The notes beneath the pieces were generated by a model that was given only the letters and a program-made list of their open reading frames with translations, was not told where the DNA came from and searched no databases. This document shows, one piece after another, positions 17,996 through 26,911 of a stretch of 64,000 nt of DNA. Each line of letters starts with the position of its first letter. The first letter of the stretch is position 1. The translations under genes were made by a program, and so were the position numbers. The DNA is from Levilactobacillus fuyuanensis (lineage in GTDB: Bacteria > Bacillota > Bacilli > Lactobacillales > Lactobacillaceae). Where the stretch lies: positions 62,001 to 126,000 of the forward strand of contig NZ_RHNZ01000005.1 in assembly GCF_003946395.1 (NCBI RefSeq), in the 5' to 3' direction.

Positions 17996-18688
17996 ATGGA
18001 AATGGAGACAACGCGGCAATTTCGCCCGGTGACCGACACGGTGCTGGGCCTGGGCGCGACCCTTTTGATGGGGGCCATCGATGCCGACACCTTTCTCAAG
18101 CACGGCGAGGTCCTGGTCAGCGCCCAGACGGGGAACCTGATCGTGGGGGTGGTCAAGCTGGTCACGACTGGTTGGCAAGCCGCGTGGGTCAACGGATTCG
18201 TGTGGGTCGGCTACTTTCTGGGGTGTTTCGTGGCACAGGGCCTGAGCGAACACGTGAGTGAGCATGATCATCGCCGGCAAATGCGGTGGCTAATGCTGAT
18301 TGATGTGGTGGCTTACGCTGCATTGGCCGGATTGCAGCGTAGTCTGCCCGAGCAGTGGCTGCTATTTTCCTTAGGAATCATGGCTGGCTTTGAGCTGACC
18401 ACCTTTCGACAGGTTGGTGGGATCGCCATTAATAATGGCATCATGACCGGGAATACAAAAAATATGGCAACCAGTGCCTACCAAGCATTGATCGATGGGA
18501 ATCGGGCTGCTCGCAAACGATTTTTCCGGTTCATTCTCGTCCTGCTGACCTTCCTGTTGGGGTGTGGGTTGGGCGTTGGTCTCGCAAATTTAGCAGCGCT
18601 CGATGTTTTATGGGTAGCCAGTGGGTTCAAGCTAGCCCTACTGTGCTGGCTGTTTGTGCCGATGGCGATGGAAAAACCGCGCACGTGA
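17996..18688 (+). CDS. DUF1275 (YoaK-type) integral membrane protein
   Basis: 230 aa with about six membrane helices. The family hallmark is repeated twice: SAQTGNLIVGVVKL in the first half and GIMTGNTKNMATSAYQAL in the second. Function is unknown for the whole family. The ATG at 17996 is preceded by GGAAAGGGTGG; a GTG at 17984 is in frame but sits inside this ribosome-binding region. Confidence 0.85.
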   Translation: MEMETTRQFRPVTDTVLGLGATLLMGAIDADTFLKHGEVLVSAQTGNLIVGVVKLVTTGWQAAWVNGFVWVGYFLGCFVAQGLSEHVSEHDHRRQMRWLMLIDVVAYAALAGLQRSLPEQWLLFSLGIMAGFELTTFRQVGGIAINNGIMTGNTKNMATSAYQALIDGNRAARKRFFRFILVLLTFLLGCGLGVGLANLAALDVLWVASGFKLALLCWLFVPMAMEKPRT

Positions 18689-18786
18689 ACGGTTGGGTTG
18701 TGGCCGCAAATAGCGTATAATTAACGAGATAAGTGACCAACCCACCCGAGAGCCTTTCGGGACTGAAAACTAAGGAGCACAGCATA

Positions 18787-20391
18787 TTGTTAATAACAGG
18801 ACTAATTATCGGTCTGTTGTTGATCGGGCTGGTGCTCGGCTACCTCATCAGACGGCGACAACACCGCGCAGAATTAATGGCGGTGCAAGCAAAAGCCCGC
18901 GAGATTATTGCCCAGGCGACCGAGCAGACCAAAGCAAAGGTAGACCAGCTTAACCAAAAGAGCCGGCGCGATACCTTGGCCTATCAACAATCCGTAAAAG
19001 ATGAATTGACCGAACAGCAGAGTGACATTCAGGTAAGAGAACAACGGCGCCAGCAGCGTGAACAGCTCATGGGGCAGATGGCCGTCCGCTTAGACGACCA
19101 GACGGCCATGTTAGATGAGCGCAGCCAGGCTAACCGGGATCAACGACAAGCGATTCATTTGCGTCGCGACCAGGCAGGAGAATTGCGTGAAAAACGTGAG
19201 GAAACGCTGGCTGAACAGGCGGGGATGGACGCGAAGGCCGCGCAAGACACGGTGGTTCAAAACACCGAGTTGGAATTGAAGCGCGACCGCGACGTTGAGA
19301 TCAAGGCGTTGAATGATAACGCCGTGGCGAGCGCCGAACGTTGGGCCAAGGACGTGGTGCTTTCTGCCACCGAAAGTGGTCCCCAAGATTTGCCGAAGGA
19401 ACATTTGGAACACACCGTCACCGTCCCTAATGGTGAGATTCGCAGTAAGATCATCGGTCGCGAGGGCCAGCACATTCGCCTGCTCGAGACGTTGACCGGG
19501 ACTGATTTGATTTTCGTGCCGGATGATAACACCACGTTATTTATTAGCACACACGATCCAATTCGCCGTGAGGTCGCACGGGTGGCTCTGACCAACTTGG
19601 TTGCCAGCCGGCGAATCTCCGCGACACAGATCGAAACGCAGGTCGAAAATGCCCAGCGTGACGTCAACCACAGCTTGTGGGAGACCGGGGAGCAGACCGT
19701 GAGCCTGCTTCACGTGGGCTGGATGCATCCCGACCTGATGAAGCTGATTGGCCGTCTCAAGTACCGAACCAGTTATGGTCAAAACGTGTTGCTTCACTCG
19801 ATTGAAGTCGCCCAGTTGACCGGGGCCATGGCCGCACGCCTGGGCTACAACACCCGCTTAGCGCGTCGTGCTGGTTTACTCCATGACTTGGGGAAGGCCA
19901 TCGACCATGAAGTTGAGGGCACCCACGTGGAAATCGGAACGGAATTCGCTCAGAAATATGGTGAAGAGGACGTTGTGATCAATGCGATTGCGGCCCACCA
20001 TGGCGACGTTGAGAAGACGTCACCACTGTCTGACCTAGTTGCTGCGGCCGATGCCATTTCTGGTGCGCGGCCTGGCGCCCGGAGTGAGTCAGTTGAAGAT
20101 TACATCAACCGACTACGCGCGCTGGAACAGATTGCCAATGAGCAGTCTGGTGTTTCAGAAAGCTACGCCATTCAGGCTGGTCGGGAACTACGGATCATCG
20201 TCAAGCCACAAGAGCTGGACGACAGTGCTTCAGCCAAGTTGACCCAAGAAGTGGCCAAGCAGGTTGAAGCCAAGCTGACGTATCCCGGCAAGATCAAGGT
20301 CACCACGATTCGAACGTCCACGGCGGTCGAATACGTTGGCGATGAAAAGAAAAAGAAGAAACACAAAAAGAAAAAAGCCGCTAATGCTTAG
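18787..20391 (+). CDS. rny: Ribonuclease Y-like endoribonuclease
   Basis: Membrane-bound endoribonuclease that starts mRNA decay. 534 aa from the TTG at 18787, which has AAGGAG nine bases upstream; a GTG at 18733 would add 18 unlikely residues. Order: membrane helix (residues about 2-24), long coiled coil (to about 190), KH domain with SKIIGREGQHIRLLETLTG, and HD domain with LLHDLGKAIDHEVEGTHVEIG and AAHHGDVE. The C-terminus carries a Lys/His-rich tail (EKKKKKHKKKK) that canonical RNase Y proteins lack. No recA/cinA neighbours are present, so this may be a second RNase Y paralogue. Confidence 0.88.
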   Translation: MLITGLIIGLLLIGLVLGYLIRRRQHRAELMAVQAKAREIIAQATEQTKAKVDQLNQKSRRDTLAYQQSVKDELTEQQSDIQVREQRRQQREQLMGQMAVRLDDQTAMLDERSQANRDQRQAIHLRRDQAGELREKREETLAEQAGMDAKAAQDTVVQNTELELKRDRDVEIKALNDNAVASAERWAKDVVLSATESGPQDLPKEHLEHTVTVPNGEIRSKIIGREGQHIRLLETLTGTDLIFVPDDNTTLFISTHDPIRREVARVALTNLVASRRISATQIETQVENAQRDVNHSLWETGEQTVSLLHVGWMHPDLMKLIGRLKYRTSYGQNVLLHSIEVAQLTGAMAARLGYNTRLARRAGLLHDLGKAIDHEVEGTHVEIGTEFAQKYGEEDVVINAIAAHHGDVEKTSPLSDLVAAADAISGARPGARSESVEDYINRLRALEQIANEQSGVSESYAIQAGRELRIIVKPQELDDSASAKLTQEVAKQVEAKLTYPGKIKVTTIRTSTAVEYVGDEKKKKKHKKKKAANA

Positions 20392-20410
20392 GCGTTGCGG
20401 ATGACCTGAA

Positions 20411-20451
20411 GGTAGTCAACCGGTAGTGATACGGGTTGGTTACCTTTTTTT
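20411..20451 (+). terminator. Intrinsic terminator after the RNase Y-like gene
   Basis: Stem GGTAGTCAACC/GGTTGGTTACC (two G-U pairs) followed by seven T. Confidence 0.8.
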
Positions 20452-20564
20452 GATGCGCGTTTATTATGTCTATTGGCCGATGTGAAATGATTTTAAATTT
20501 GTTAGAGTTAGATGATGGTGGAAGAAGTATGCGGACAAGAAGTGAGGCGTGATAGTACTGGCGG

Positions 20565-20782
20565 GTTAAGTTGATGTAAAGCCGTAGGGATGGTGAAAAT
20601 GGGCTCAACTGTGGGAATTATCTTAGCGGTGAGTTACGCCGCTTAGGTAATTGGTGCGGGTGAAACTCGGTTCTCAGAGGTTCACCCGCAAGCCTAAAGA
20701 CCGTCCTTTGGCTTTAGGCGTCCGCCCTCAGTGTCACGGCCCATTTTCACCATCCCGAAGGCATTGGCAACACCAGTTTAAC
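20565..20782 (+). repeat. Family B structured repeat, copy 2
   Basis: 218 bases in the same orientation as copy 1. Ends are GTTAAGTTGATGT and ACACCAGTTTAAC; inner arms are GGTGAAAATGGGC and GCCCATTTTCACC. The block GAAACTCGGTTCTCAGAGGTTC and the paired AAGCCTAAAGACCG/CTTTGGCTTTAGGCG are conserved in sequence or by compensating changes. It occupies most of the gap between the rny-like and nucleotidase genes. Confidence 0.8.
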
Positions 20783-20836
20783 AAAAAAGCAGTTATCACT
20801 AGCATCTCAGGTAAGGAGATAACAGTGATAACTGCT
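20782..20836 (-). terminator. Terminator of the 5'-nucleotidase gene
   Basis: Stem AGCAGTTATCACT/AGTGATAACTGCT with T-tract on the minus strand; it lies just past the 20855 stop codon. Confidence 0.8.
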
Positions 20837-20854
20837 CTTTAAGCAACGCAAAAA

Positions 20855-22429
20855 TTATTCAGGATCGTAAACGACAGTAAAATTCTTATTTGCAGTGGCG
20901 TCAATTGTCGGGTGTTCTTGCAGGTAATCCGCAATGATTTCACTCATGGCACCCTGGCTTTCAGCGCGAATCTTGTCGGCGCTGTACATCGGATAATGAC
21001 CGCCACCGACCGCACGATACTGGTTCAGTGCAATGCGGAGCCGTTGGTCGTCTTCGATTGGTTGGCCGTGGTAGGTGAGATTTTCAATCCGTTGACCCAT
21101 CGGTTTGGCCACGTTGATTCGGTAGTCGACGCCTTCGTACATATCGTAATTGTATTGGCGGCGCTTGGGGTGGATGAACGCCGGGTTAACGATAATCTTA
21201 CCGTCTTGCGAACTAAAGTAACGGGCAGTCACTTCTAGCGCGCCTTTCAAATCCGCACCGGTAATGTTCAGGAGAGACAGACCATTCGGGTAGACGTAGT
21301 TAGTCATAATATTTCGCATGGTGATGGGGTTTTCAAATCCACGGGCTTCATCGTTAAATAACGCCGTTGCGGAAATGTCTGCGCCCATCGTGGCCATTTG
21401 AACTTTTTGAATAAATTCGATGTAGGGTGTCTCGTCGATGCGGGCTGCAAAGGGGTCGGTGAAGGTCATGTCGCCCTTGATATGGCCTAGCGGTTGATCT
21501 AGCCAGTGGCCGACCTCATCGTTCAATCCATTAGCGGCTTTCAGAACCTTTTCGTCCAGTGGTGCTTCGGCTGCTGAGACCAGTTCAGAGTCGTGATTGA
21601 CGACGATGACCTTGCCATTGGCGTCACGGTCGAGGTCCAGCGTGATTTTACCGATAGCTTGGCCCCGGAAACCGGGTTGCGTGGTGGGGATGTCAAAGAC
21701 GTCCGTTGCCAGTTGCCGGTGTTGGTGACCGGTGACCAGGGCATCGATGCCGGGAATGGCCTCTAAGATGTGGTAGGCTTCGTTTTCGCCGACGTGAATG
21801 TCGTTAGGCTTACCGGTAGTCAGATCGCGTTCAAAGCCACCGTGATAGCATACAACGACGATGTCAGCTTGCTCGCGAATGATGGGCACGTATTTCTTAG
21901 CGGCGATGTAGGCCGATTCAAACTGTAGACCGCTGATATTGGTGGCCTTTTCCCACTTGTAGACGGCTTGGGTGGTGAGCCCCAGCACGCCGATCTTGAT
22001 GCCTTCCTTTTCGATAATACGGTAAGGTTGGCCGTATTCGGGATCCCCATTATTGTCTAAAATGTTGGCACATAAAATAGTTCGCTTAGCATCACGAATC
22101 GCAGCTTGTAAATATTTTTGGCCGTAGTTAAACTCGTGATTACCGAGAATCCCACAGTCATAGTCGATTTGGTTATAAATGTTCATTAAGGGTTGAGGAT
22201 CGCGGTCGGGATTTACCCGCGCCACGTAATAGGCGAGGGGTGACCCCTCAAGGAAATCCCCATTCTCAATGGTGACGACCGGACCCTGTTCCTTGGCAGC
22301 GGCTTGCTCTTGAGCAATGACCGTGGCCGCACGGGCCAGTCCGAAGCCCAGTTGGGTGCCCTTCTTCACGTAGTTCGTGGGGAAGACGTACCCGTGGGTA
22401 TCGCTTGTCGATAAAATTGTCAGCTTCAT
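20855..22429 (-). CDS. Metallophosphoesterase/5'-nucleotidase
   Basis: 524 aa. N-terminal calcineurin-like domain with dimetal motifs STSDTHGY, NGDFLEGSP, LGNHEFNYG, VCYHGGFE and TGHQHRQ; C-terminal 5'-nucleotidase domain with NIMTNYVYPNGLSLLNITG and YRAVGGGHYPMYS for substrate binding. No signal peptide or cell-wall anchor is present, so unlike YfkN/UshA types the enzyme should be cytoplasmic. Likely substrates are nucleoside monophosphates or 2',3'-cyclic nucleotides. GGAGGG precedes the ATG. Confidence 0.88.
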   Translation of the reverse strand: MKLTILSTSDTHGYVFPTNYVKKGTQLGFGLARAATVIAQEQAAAKEQGPVVTIENGDFLEGSPLAYYVARVNPDRDPQPLMNIYNQIDYDCGILGNHEFNYGQKYLQAAIRDAKRTILCANILDNNGDPEYGQPYRIIEKEGIKIGVLGLTTQAVYKWEKATNISGLQFESAYIAAKKYVPIIREQADIVVVCYHGGFERDLTTGKPNDIHVGENEAYHILEAIPGIDALVTGHQHRQLATDVFDIPTTQPGFRGQAIGKITLDLDRDANGKVIVVNHDSELVSAAEAPLDEKVLKAANGLNDEVGHWLDQPLGHIKGDMTFTDPFAARIDETPYIEFIQKVQMATMGADISATALFNDEARGFENPITMRNIMTNYVYPNGLSLLNITGADLKGALEVTARYFSSQDGKIIVNPAFIHPKRRQYNYDMYEGVDYRINVAKPMGQRIENLTYHGQPIEDDQRLRIALNQYRAVGGGHYPMYSADKIRAESQGAMSEIIADYLQEHPTIDATANKNFTVVYDPE

Positions 22430-22556
22430 TAGATCTCACCCTCCAATAACGTCTAACAGATCACTAGCGAACAGCCGCCGAATCTATAACGTGTTAAAGA
22501 AATTATAAGCTAGTTTGTACCGAGTGTAAATTTACGATGGCAAATTCTCTTAAATT

Positions 22557-23090
22557 ATGAGGAGTTTTCTCACAATTGGACGAGGAAAGGGCGTGGGAAC
22601 CGGTTTCTTTTGGGGATGTTTTTTGTTGGAAAATTTTGGAGATGGGGTATTTTGGTTTGGGTCGCTAAATTTTCTCTCGCCAGGATATTTGGGAAATATG
22701 CGGCCTCTGAAACGCGTTCAGTCGGGCAGGTCCCTGCGCTTAACCCAGATAAGCACCGGCTCGGCTCCGCCAAGCTGGCACTTATCTACGTTAATGCTCA
22801 GGACCTACCGCCCGCCTTCACTCTCTGGTCGAAACGAGTTCCGCAAGCCAGACTCCTCCGCTTAGCAAAATAAGGAACTCCTGTCCGACGAGGCCGTTGC
22901 TGATTATTTTGGTTTAGTTCGTTAGATTTTCTCTCGCCATGATACTTGGAAAATATGCAGCTTCGGAAACGAGTTACGCAAGGCAGGTTCTTCCGCTTAG
23001 AAAGCTAAGCCCTCCTGTCCGGCGAGGCCGAACAGAAGATCTTAGCTCCCTAATGCTCAGAACCTAATCGCCTTGCTTCACTCTCTTTAA
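22557..23090. repeat. Two diverged family A repeat copies in tandem
   Basis: This 870-base gap (22430-23300) holds no gene. About 22700-22840 is a family A copy in the reverse orientation (GGGCAGGTCCCTGCGCTTAA, GTTAATGCTCAGGACCTA, CGCCTTCACTCTCT). About 22960-23085 is a more diverged copy (GGCAGGTTCTTCCGCTTAG, AATGCTCAGAACCTAATCG, CTTCACTCTCT). Each is preceded by a shared spacer, CTAAATTTTCTCTCGCCA or TTAGATTTTCTCTCGCCA, so the duplication covered about 250 bases. Confidence 0.7.
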
Positions 23091-23091
23091 C

Positions 23092-23129
23092 AAAAAAACA
23101 GCGACCGGACCAAATTGTCCGCATCGCTG
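23092..23129 (-). terminator. Intrinsic terminator, minus strand
   Basis: Stem CAGCGACCGGAC/GTCCGCATCGCTG with seven T on the minus strand. It probably ends the antiporter transcript coming from 23301. Confidence 0.7.
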
Positions 23130-23300
23130 CTTGAAGAAAAAACGTTTATTACGTTTGGAGTTGGTCGATACCATAGCGGATCGACCGTAATTTTTACTTT
23201 GGAGGAGTAAAATTATTAACTTATTCGTTCGTAAATTCGTAAGTTATGAGGTCAACTATAACAGGTAATTGTGAAGAAAATATGACGGCGGGAAAATAAT

Positions 23301-25256
23301 CTAATCGGTGCCAGCAATTTCTTGGGTGTAGAGCATCTGGTCCATTGAAACTTGCTGGTAGAGTTCATCCGCCAGTTCTGAGGGAATTGCGCCGGTCGTT
23401 CGTCGCTGCTGAATGTAAGTGTATTCGTATTGGAAAGCCTGGATAAATAAGTCATTCTGTTGGTCGGTTGATTTGTTGGCCATGAAGCGGCTGTGACGGG
23501 CATTGTAGTAATTGCGGACGGAATTTACCTCAGTCTGGTTGTCCACCGTGGAAATTTCAGTTAAAAAGTTAATGACGCTTGTGTAAATGTCAGCTTCAAT
23601 TTTTAAATAGTTTTCACGTTGTTGTTGTCTGGCAACATGCTTAACGCGGCGCCAATCGTGACTGAACATGAATGTTATCCGGTGGCCAATGAACCGGAAC
23701 CATAACGACAGGTTGACGAAAGGATTATGACTGCTCATCTGTGACTTCATCACCAGAATTCGTACGTAGCGGTTGGCAAAGCCGTTAGAAATGACATGAT
23801 TATCAGCCATTTTTTGGACGGTCTGAACCTCTACCTGAGCCGCTCGATTGAGGAGAATCCGGACTTTTTTACGGTCTGGTCGGATGTCAGTAGCTTGACT
23901 ACTCAAGGTTTCAATCACGGATTGCGCAACTGCAGTGTCATTCGGATTTTCTTGCGCGAGGCGTTCCGCAGCGTAAGCCACTAACGCTTTACGTTCTTGG
24001 ACGAGAGTATCGGGGTCTACAGCAGTCGTTTTCTTAGGAAGGATAAACGGTAAGATAATGGTTGGAACCAGTAGACTCAAGATGATGACAATGGCGGCCA
24101 CGAAGATTAGGGTATTTCTGAAGGGAAAGGCTGCGCCATGGAGTGTTAACGGGAGTGAAAAGGCCATGGCCAGTGTAATGGTTCCGTGGACACCGGAGAG
24201 GGCGCCAATCAAGGCGTTCCGCGATCTGTCTTTTTTATCAGAGCGAATCAGTGCCCAGTCGAAACGAATCCAGAGGTAACGCAAGGCTAACATGACCAAG
24301 TAAAGGATGACGGCCAGCAGAAGAAAGCTAGGCAATGACTTGGTGCCATCACGTTGAATATTTACCCATACGGTTGGCAGAGAGACACCCAACAGGACAA
24401 AGACGAATCCATTTAAAATACTGGTAAAGAAATCCCAGGTGGAGCGTGAGACGAGCTGTAATTGCGTACTGGATAGGCGCAGTTGATTGCTGGAGGCACT
24501 GTAGATCAGGCCCGCGGCAACGACAGCCAAGATCCCGGATAATTCAAGGTGTTCTGCAGCCAAATAGATTAGAAATGGCATAATTAAATCATAAGGGATA
24601 ATCACGCTTGAGGAGTCTTTCCCGCTCTGGACTAGAAAGACCCGGATGATAACGGAGGCAATTCCTAAAACGAGTCCAATTAATAGACCACCAAGAAAGA
24701 CTACAAAGAAGTGCTTGATGCCGGCATCCAAGGAGAATTGACCAGTCGTGAAAGCAACGAGTGCCAGATTGAAGGCAACCAATCCAGAAGCATCGTTGAA
24801 GAGCGATTCACGTTCCAGCATGCCCATGACGCGCTCCGGCACGGCCATGTTACTGGTAATGGAAGAGACGGCAACGGCATCGGTTGGGGTGACGATCGCT
24901 GCGAGCGCAAAAGCTAAGGCTAAAGGAATCCCGGCGATAACAGCATGACTTAGATAACCCATACCGACCACTGTTAAGACAGCTAGAATAATGGCCATTG
25001 AGATGATTGATCCCATATTTTTGCGGAGCTCACCGGCATTGGCGTTTTTTCCGTCATAGAACATGAGGGGCGCAATGATGATGAGCATGAACATCTCGGG
25101 TTCGAGAACGAAGTGGTGGTACATCGGCACCAGTGAAAGGATGGCTCCGGCAAAAATCTGATAGAAAGCTTTCGGAATCACAGGAAAATAGGGATAGACT
25201 GTATTGGCGACGATGGTCGCGACAATCAGTAAAACAACAGCGTAAAAGGCTAGCAA
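23301..25256 (-). CDS. Na+/H+ antiporter, CPA1/NhaP family
   Basis: 651 aa. About twelve N-terminal membrane helices carry the CPA1 motifs ALAAIVTPTDAVAVSS and ERESLFNDASGLVAFNLAL (the ND ion-binding pair). From about residue 400 a long cytoplasmic tail of about 250 residues follows, rich in charged helices, of the type that regulates transport. It exchanges cytoplasmic Na+ or K+ for H+ and so supports pH and salt balance. The TTG start at 25254-25256 has GGAGG eight bases upstream. Monocistronic. Confidence 0.9.
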   Translation of the reverse strand: MLAFYAVVLLIVATIVANTVYPYFPVIPKAFYQIFAGAILSLVPMYHHFVLEPEMFMLIIIAPLMFYDGKNANAGELRKNMGSIISMAIILAVLTVVGMGYLSHAVIAGIPLALAFALAAIVTPTDAVAVSSITSNMAVPERVMGMLERESLFNDASGLVAFNLALVAFTTGQFSLDAGIKHFFVVFLGGLLIGLVLGIASVIIRVFLVQSGKDSSSVIIPYDLIMPFLIYLAAEHLELSGILAVVAAGLIYSASSNQLRLSSTQLQLVSRSTWDFFTSILNGFVFVLLGVSLPTVWVNIQRDGTKSLPSFLLLAVILYLVMLALRYLWIRFDWALIRSDKKDRSRNALIGALSGVHGTITLAMAFSLPLTLHGAAFPFRNTLIFVAAIVIILSLLVPTIILPFILPKKTTAVDPDTLVQERKALVAYAAERLAQENPNDTAVAQSVIETLSSQATDIRPDRKKVRILLNRAAQVEVQTVQKMADNHVISNGFANRYVRILVMKSQMSSHNPFVNLSLWFRFIGHRITFMFSHDWRRVKHVARQQQRENYLKIEADIYTSVINFLTEISTVDNQTEVNSVRNYYNARHSRFMANKSTDQQNDLFIQAFQYEYTYIQQRRTTGAIPSELADELYQQVSMDQMLYTQEIAGTD

Positions 25257-25800
25257 AGCGGGTTCCTCCCGACAAAAACGAAATTTATGATGCCTTCATT
25301 TTACGCTTCTAGGGATAAAAAGTGGGGAGAAATCCCTTGTCAAAGAAAAGGACTAACCATTTTGGTTAGTTTGAGTAAGCGTTTTTACGAACCGAGTCAA
25401 AAAATAAATGAATATTTAAACGAATCAAATGAATATTAATACATTTCAACTCAAAAGAGACGCCTGGACCGTTTCTGACAATTAATTGTGGCCCTATCAC
25501 GAGATAGTTGAATAACTACCCTAACTTTGTGGAAGCTTAAGCGGCAATGTTTTCAAGGATTCTTGCGACTTATCACAAGTGGATGGATGATTGAGAAAAT
25601 AGTTGGGAAGGACAACCAACCCACCAAAAAATGTTGGCGGTTATTTAGAAAGTTTCCAAAAAGGGTTGATTATTCATTCAATTGTGGTAACATATAAATT
25701 GGTTCTACTAGATAGTTCAGTGAAATATTCGGGGGGAACCAGAACGAGTCAGTTGTTTTTTCTATCGTTACTCAATCCAACGATAAGGAAGTGCTTAGAT
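25257..25800. other. Intergenic region upstream of the Spx-like gene
   Basis: This AT-rich 540-base gap holds no convincing gene. It contains a hairpin ACTAACC-ATTTT-GGTTAGT near 25353-25371 and a plausible promoter TTGATT, 16 bases, TAACAT at about 25667-25694, which would give the Spx-like gene a leader of about 100 bases. Confidence 0.4.
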
Positions 25801-26199
25801 ATGATCAATTTGTATATTGCGCCAAGTAGCGCATCCAGTCGGAAGGCACGAGCATGGCTGAAGGAACACGACATTGCGTTTAACGAACGGAATATCAAGT
25901 CCAAGCCACTAAATGCCGCCGAAGTTAAGCAGATTCTGCGCTTAACGGAAAATGGCAGTGAGGACATCATCTCAACGCGGTCCAATGTATTTAAAGAATT
26001 ACACGTTGATTTAGACAGTCTCTCAGTTAGCCAACTTGTTGACTTAGTTGTTAAGTACCCAGATTTAATCAAGCGACCTATCATCTTTGATGACAAACGA
26101 CTTGAAGTGGGTTACAACGAAGAGGAAATTCGCCGGTTTTTACCACGTGAAGTGCGGACGGCCGAATTACACCACTTAGAATCACAATTAAGCTCATAG
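25801..26199 (+). CDS. Spx-family regulator lacking the CxxC redox switch
   Basis: 132 aa, full Spx length. Spx proteins bind the RNA polymerase alpha C-terminal domain and redirect transcription under disulfide stress. The conserved body is present: SRKARAWLKEHDIAFNERNI, ILRLTENGSEDIISTRSNVF, RRPIIFDD-type KRPIIFDDKRLEVGYNEEEIRRFLPREVR. The usual PSCxSC switch is PSSASS, with Ser at positions 10 and 13, so redox sensing through that pair is impossible. It is therefore a constitutive or antagonistic Spx paralogue, or one controlled by level only. The ATG at 25801 is preceded by AAGGAAG; a longer upstream frame is not conserved. Confidence 0.9.
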   Translation: MINLYIAPSSASSRKARAWLKEHDIAFNERNIKSKPLNAAEVKQILRLTENGSEDIISTRSNVFKELHVDLDSLSVSQLVDLVVKYPDLIKRPIIFDDKRLEVGYNEEEIRRFLPREVRTAELHHLESQLSS

Positions 26200-26206
26200 A
26201 CCGGAT

Positions 26207-26241
26207 CGATCAGTTCTCGGGGGAGTGCTGGTCGGTTTTTT
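26207..26241 (+). terminator. Intrinsic terminator after the Spx-like gene
   Basis: Stem CGATCAG/CTGGTCG followed by six T. Confidence 0.75.
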
Positions 26242-26272
26242 GCGGAGAACACTAAATATAAACGAATAAATA

Positions 26273-26320
26273 AAGCGATTGCCGAGTCAACTTTTGAGTT
26301 GAAGGGGTAGTCGCTTTTTT
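26273..26320 (+). terminator. Second structured terminator
   Basis: Nested stems GCGATTGCC/GGGTAGTCGC and CAAC-TTTTGA-GTTG followed by TTTTTT. It lies only 30 bases after the first terminator, with no gene between them. Confidence 0.6.
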
Positions 26321-26356
26321 CGGTTTGTCAGTTTTGCATAGTTTCTTCACGAAGGA

Positions 26357-26390
26357 TAAAAAAGTACTGGGCCATCTGCTCAGTACTTTT
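26357..26390 (-). terminator. Terminator of the ATP-cone gene
   Basis: Stem AAAAGTACTG/CAGTACTTTT; T-tract on the minus strand. Confidence 0.75.
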
Positions 26391-26442
26391 CGAATACAGT
26401 AAATTTAAGAATTAGTGTTGCCAGTAGCTAACCTGCAACTAA

Positions 26443-26730
26443 CTAAGCGTGTTGTTGCTTCCGGTAGCTCCGGGCCATATTGGTATAGCCGAGCTGTTCC
26501 AGAGTGTCAACTACGGTGGCTTCGATCGTTCCCGTAGCAACGACGTCAAAGCCTGCTAGTTGGGCCACGATGAGGCTTTCCACACGGTGGACAACGGTTG
26601 GGTCGTTGGTCAGCGCCGATAATGCCGCGTGAATCTGACGGGAATTAAACGGTACGTGCTCTCCAGCCAAATTTTCCACGGTTAGGCCACCTGGATGCAT
26701 CGTGGTCTGTGATCTTCTTAAAACGTCCAT
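26443..26730 (-). CDS. Stand-alone ATP-cone-like protein
   Basis: 95 aa. After about 15 N-terminal residues the chain follows the ATP-cone plan: VENLAGEHVPFNSRQIHAAL (the VxxxDGxxxxFxxxKIxxAL pattern), VHRVESLIVAQLAG, TGTIEATVVDTLEQLGYTNMARSYRKQ. This domain normally binds ATP/dATP at the N-terminus of ribonucleotide reductases or in NrdR. Here it stands alone, without a catalytic part or a zinc ribbon. AGGAGGG precedes the ATG and the gene has its own terminator. A nucleotide-sensing role is inferred. Confidence 0.65.
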   Translation of the reverse strand: MDVLRRSQTTMHPGGLTVENLAGEHVPFNSRQIHAALSALTNDPTVVHRVESLIVAQLAGFDVVATGTIEATVVDTLEQLGYTNMARSYRKQQHA

Positions 26731-26911
26731 CGTCTCTAGCCCTCCTAGGTTTGCCGAACCCGTTAATCAGAATTTCTAACGACCGGTCAAAATGAGTATA
26801 GGTCTATGTTACGATGAATTTCAGAAAATTACAACTAGATATAGTACGAATGTGTGAGACTTTTCTACATATGGTAGTAAGACCACAGATCGTGGCCCTC
26901 TAATTTTTCTG

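Noticed and set aside
22557-22873. Overlapping open frames on both strands upstream of the antiporter region
   Set aside because: They are created by family A repeat sequence, with no ribosome-binding site or conserved motif.
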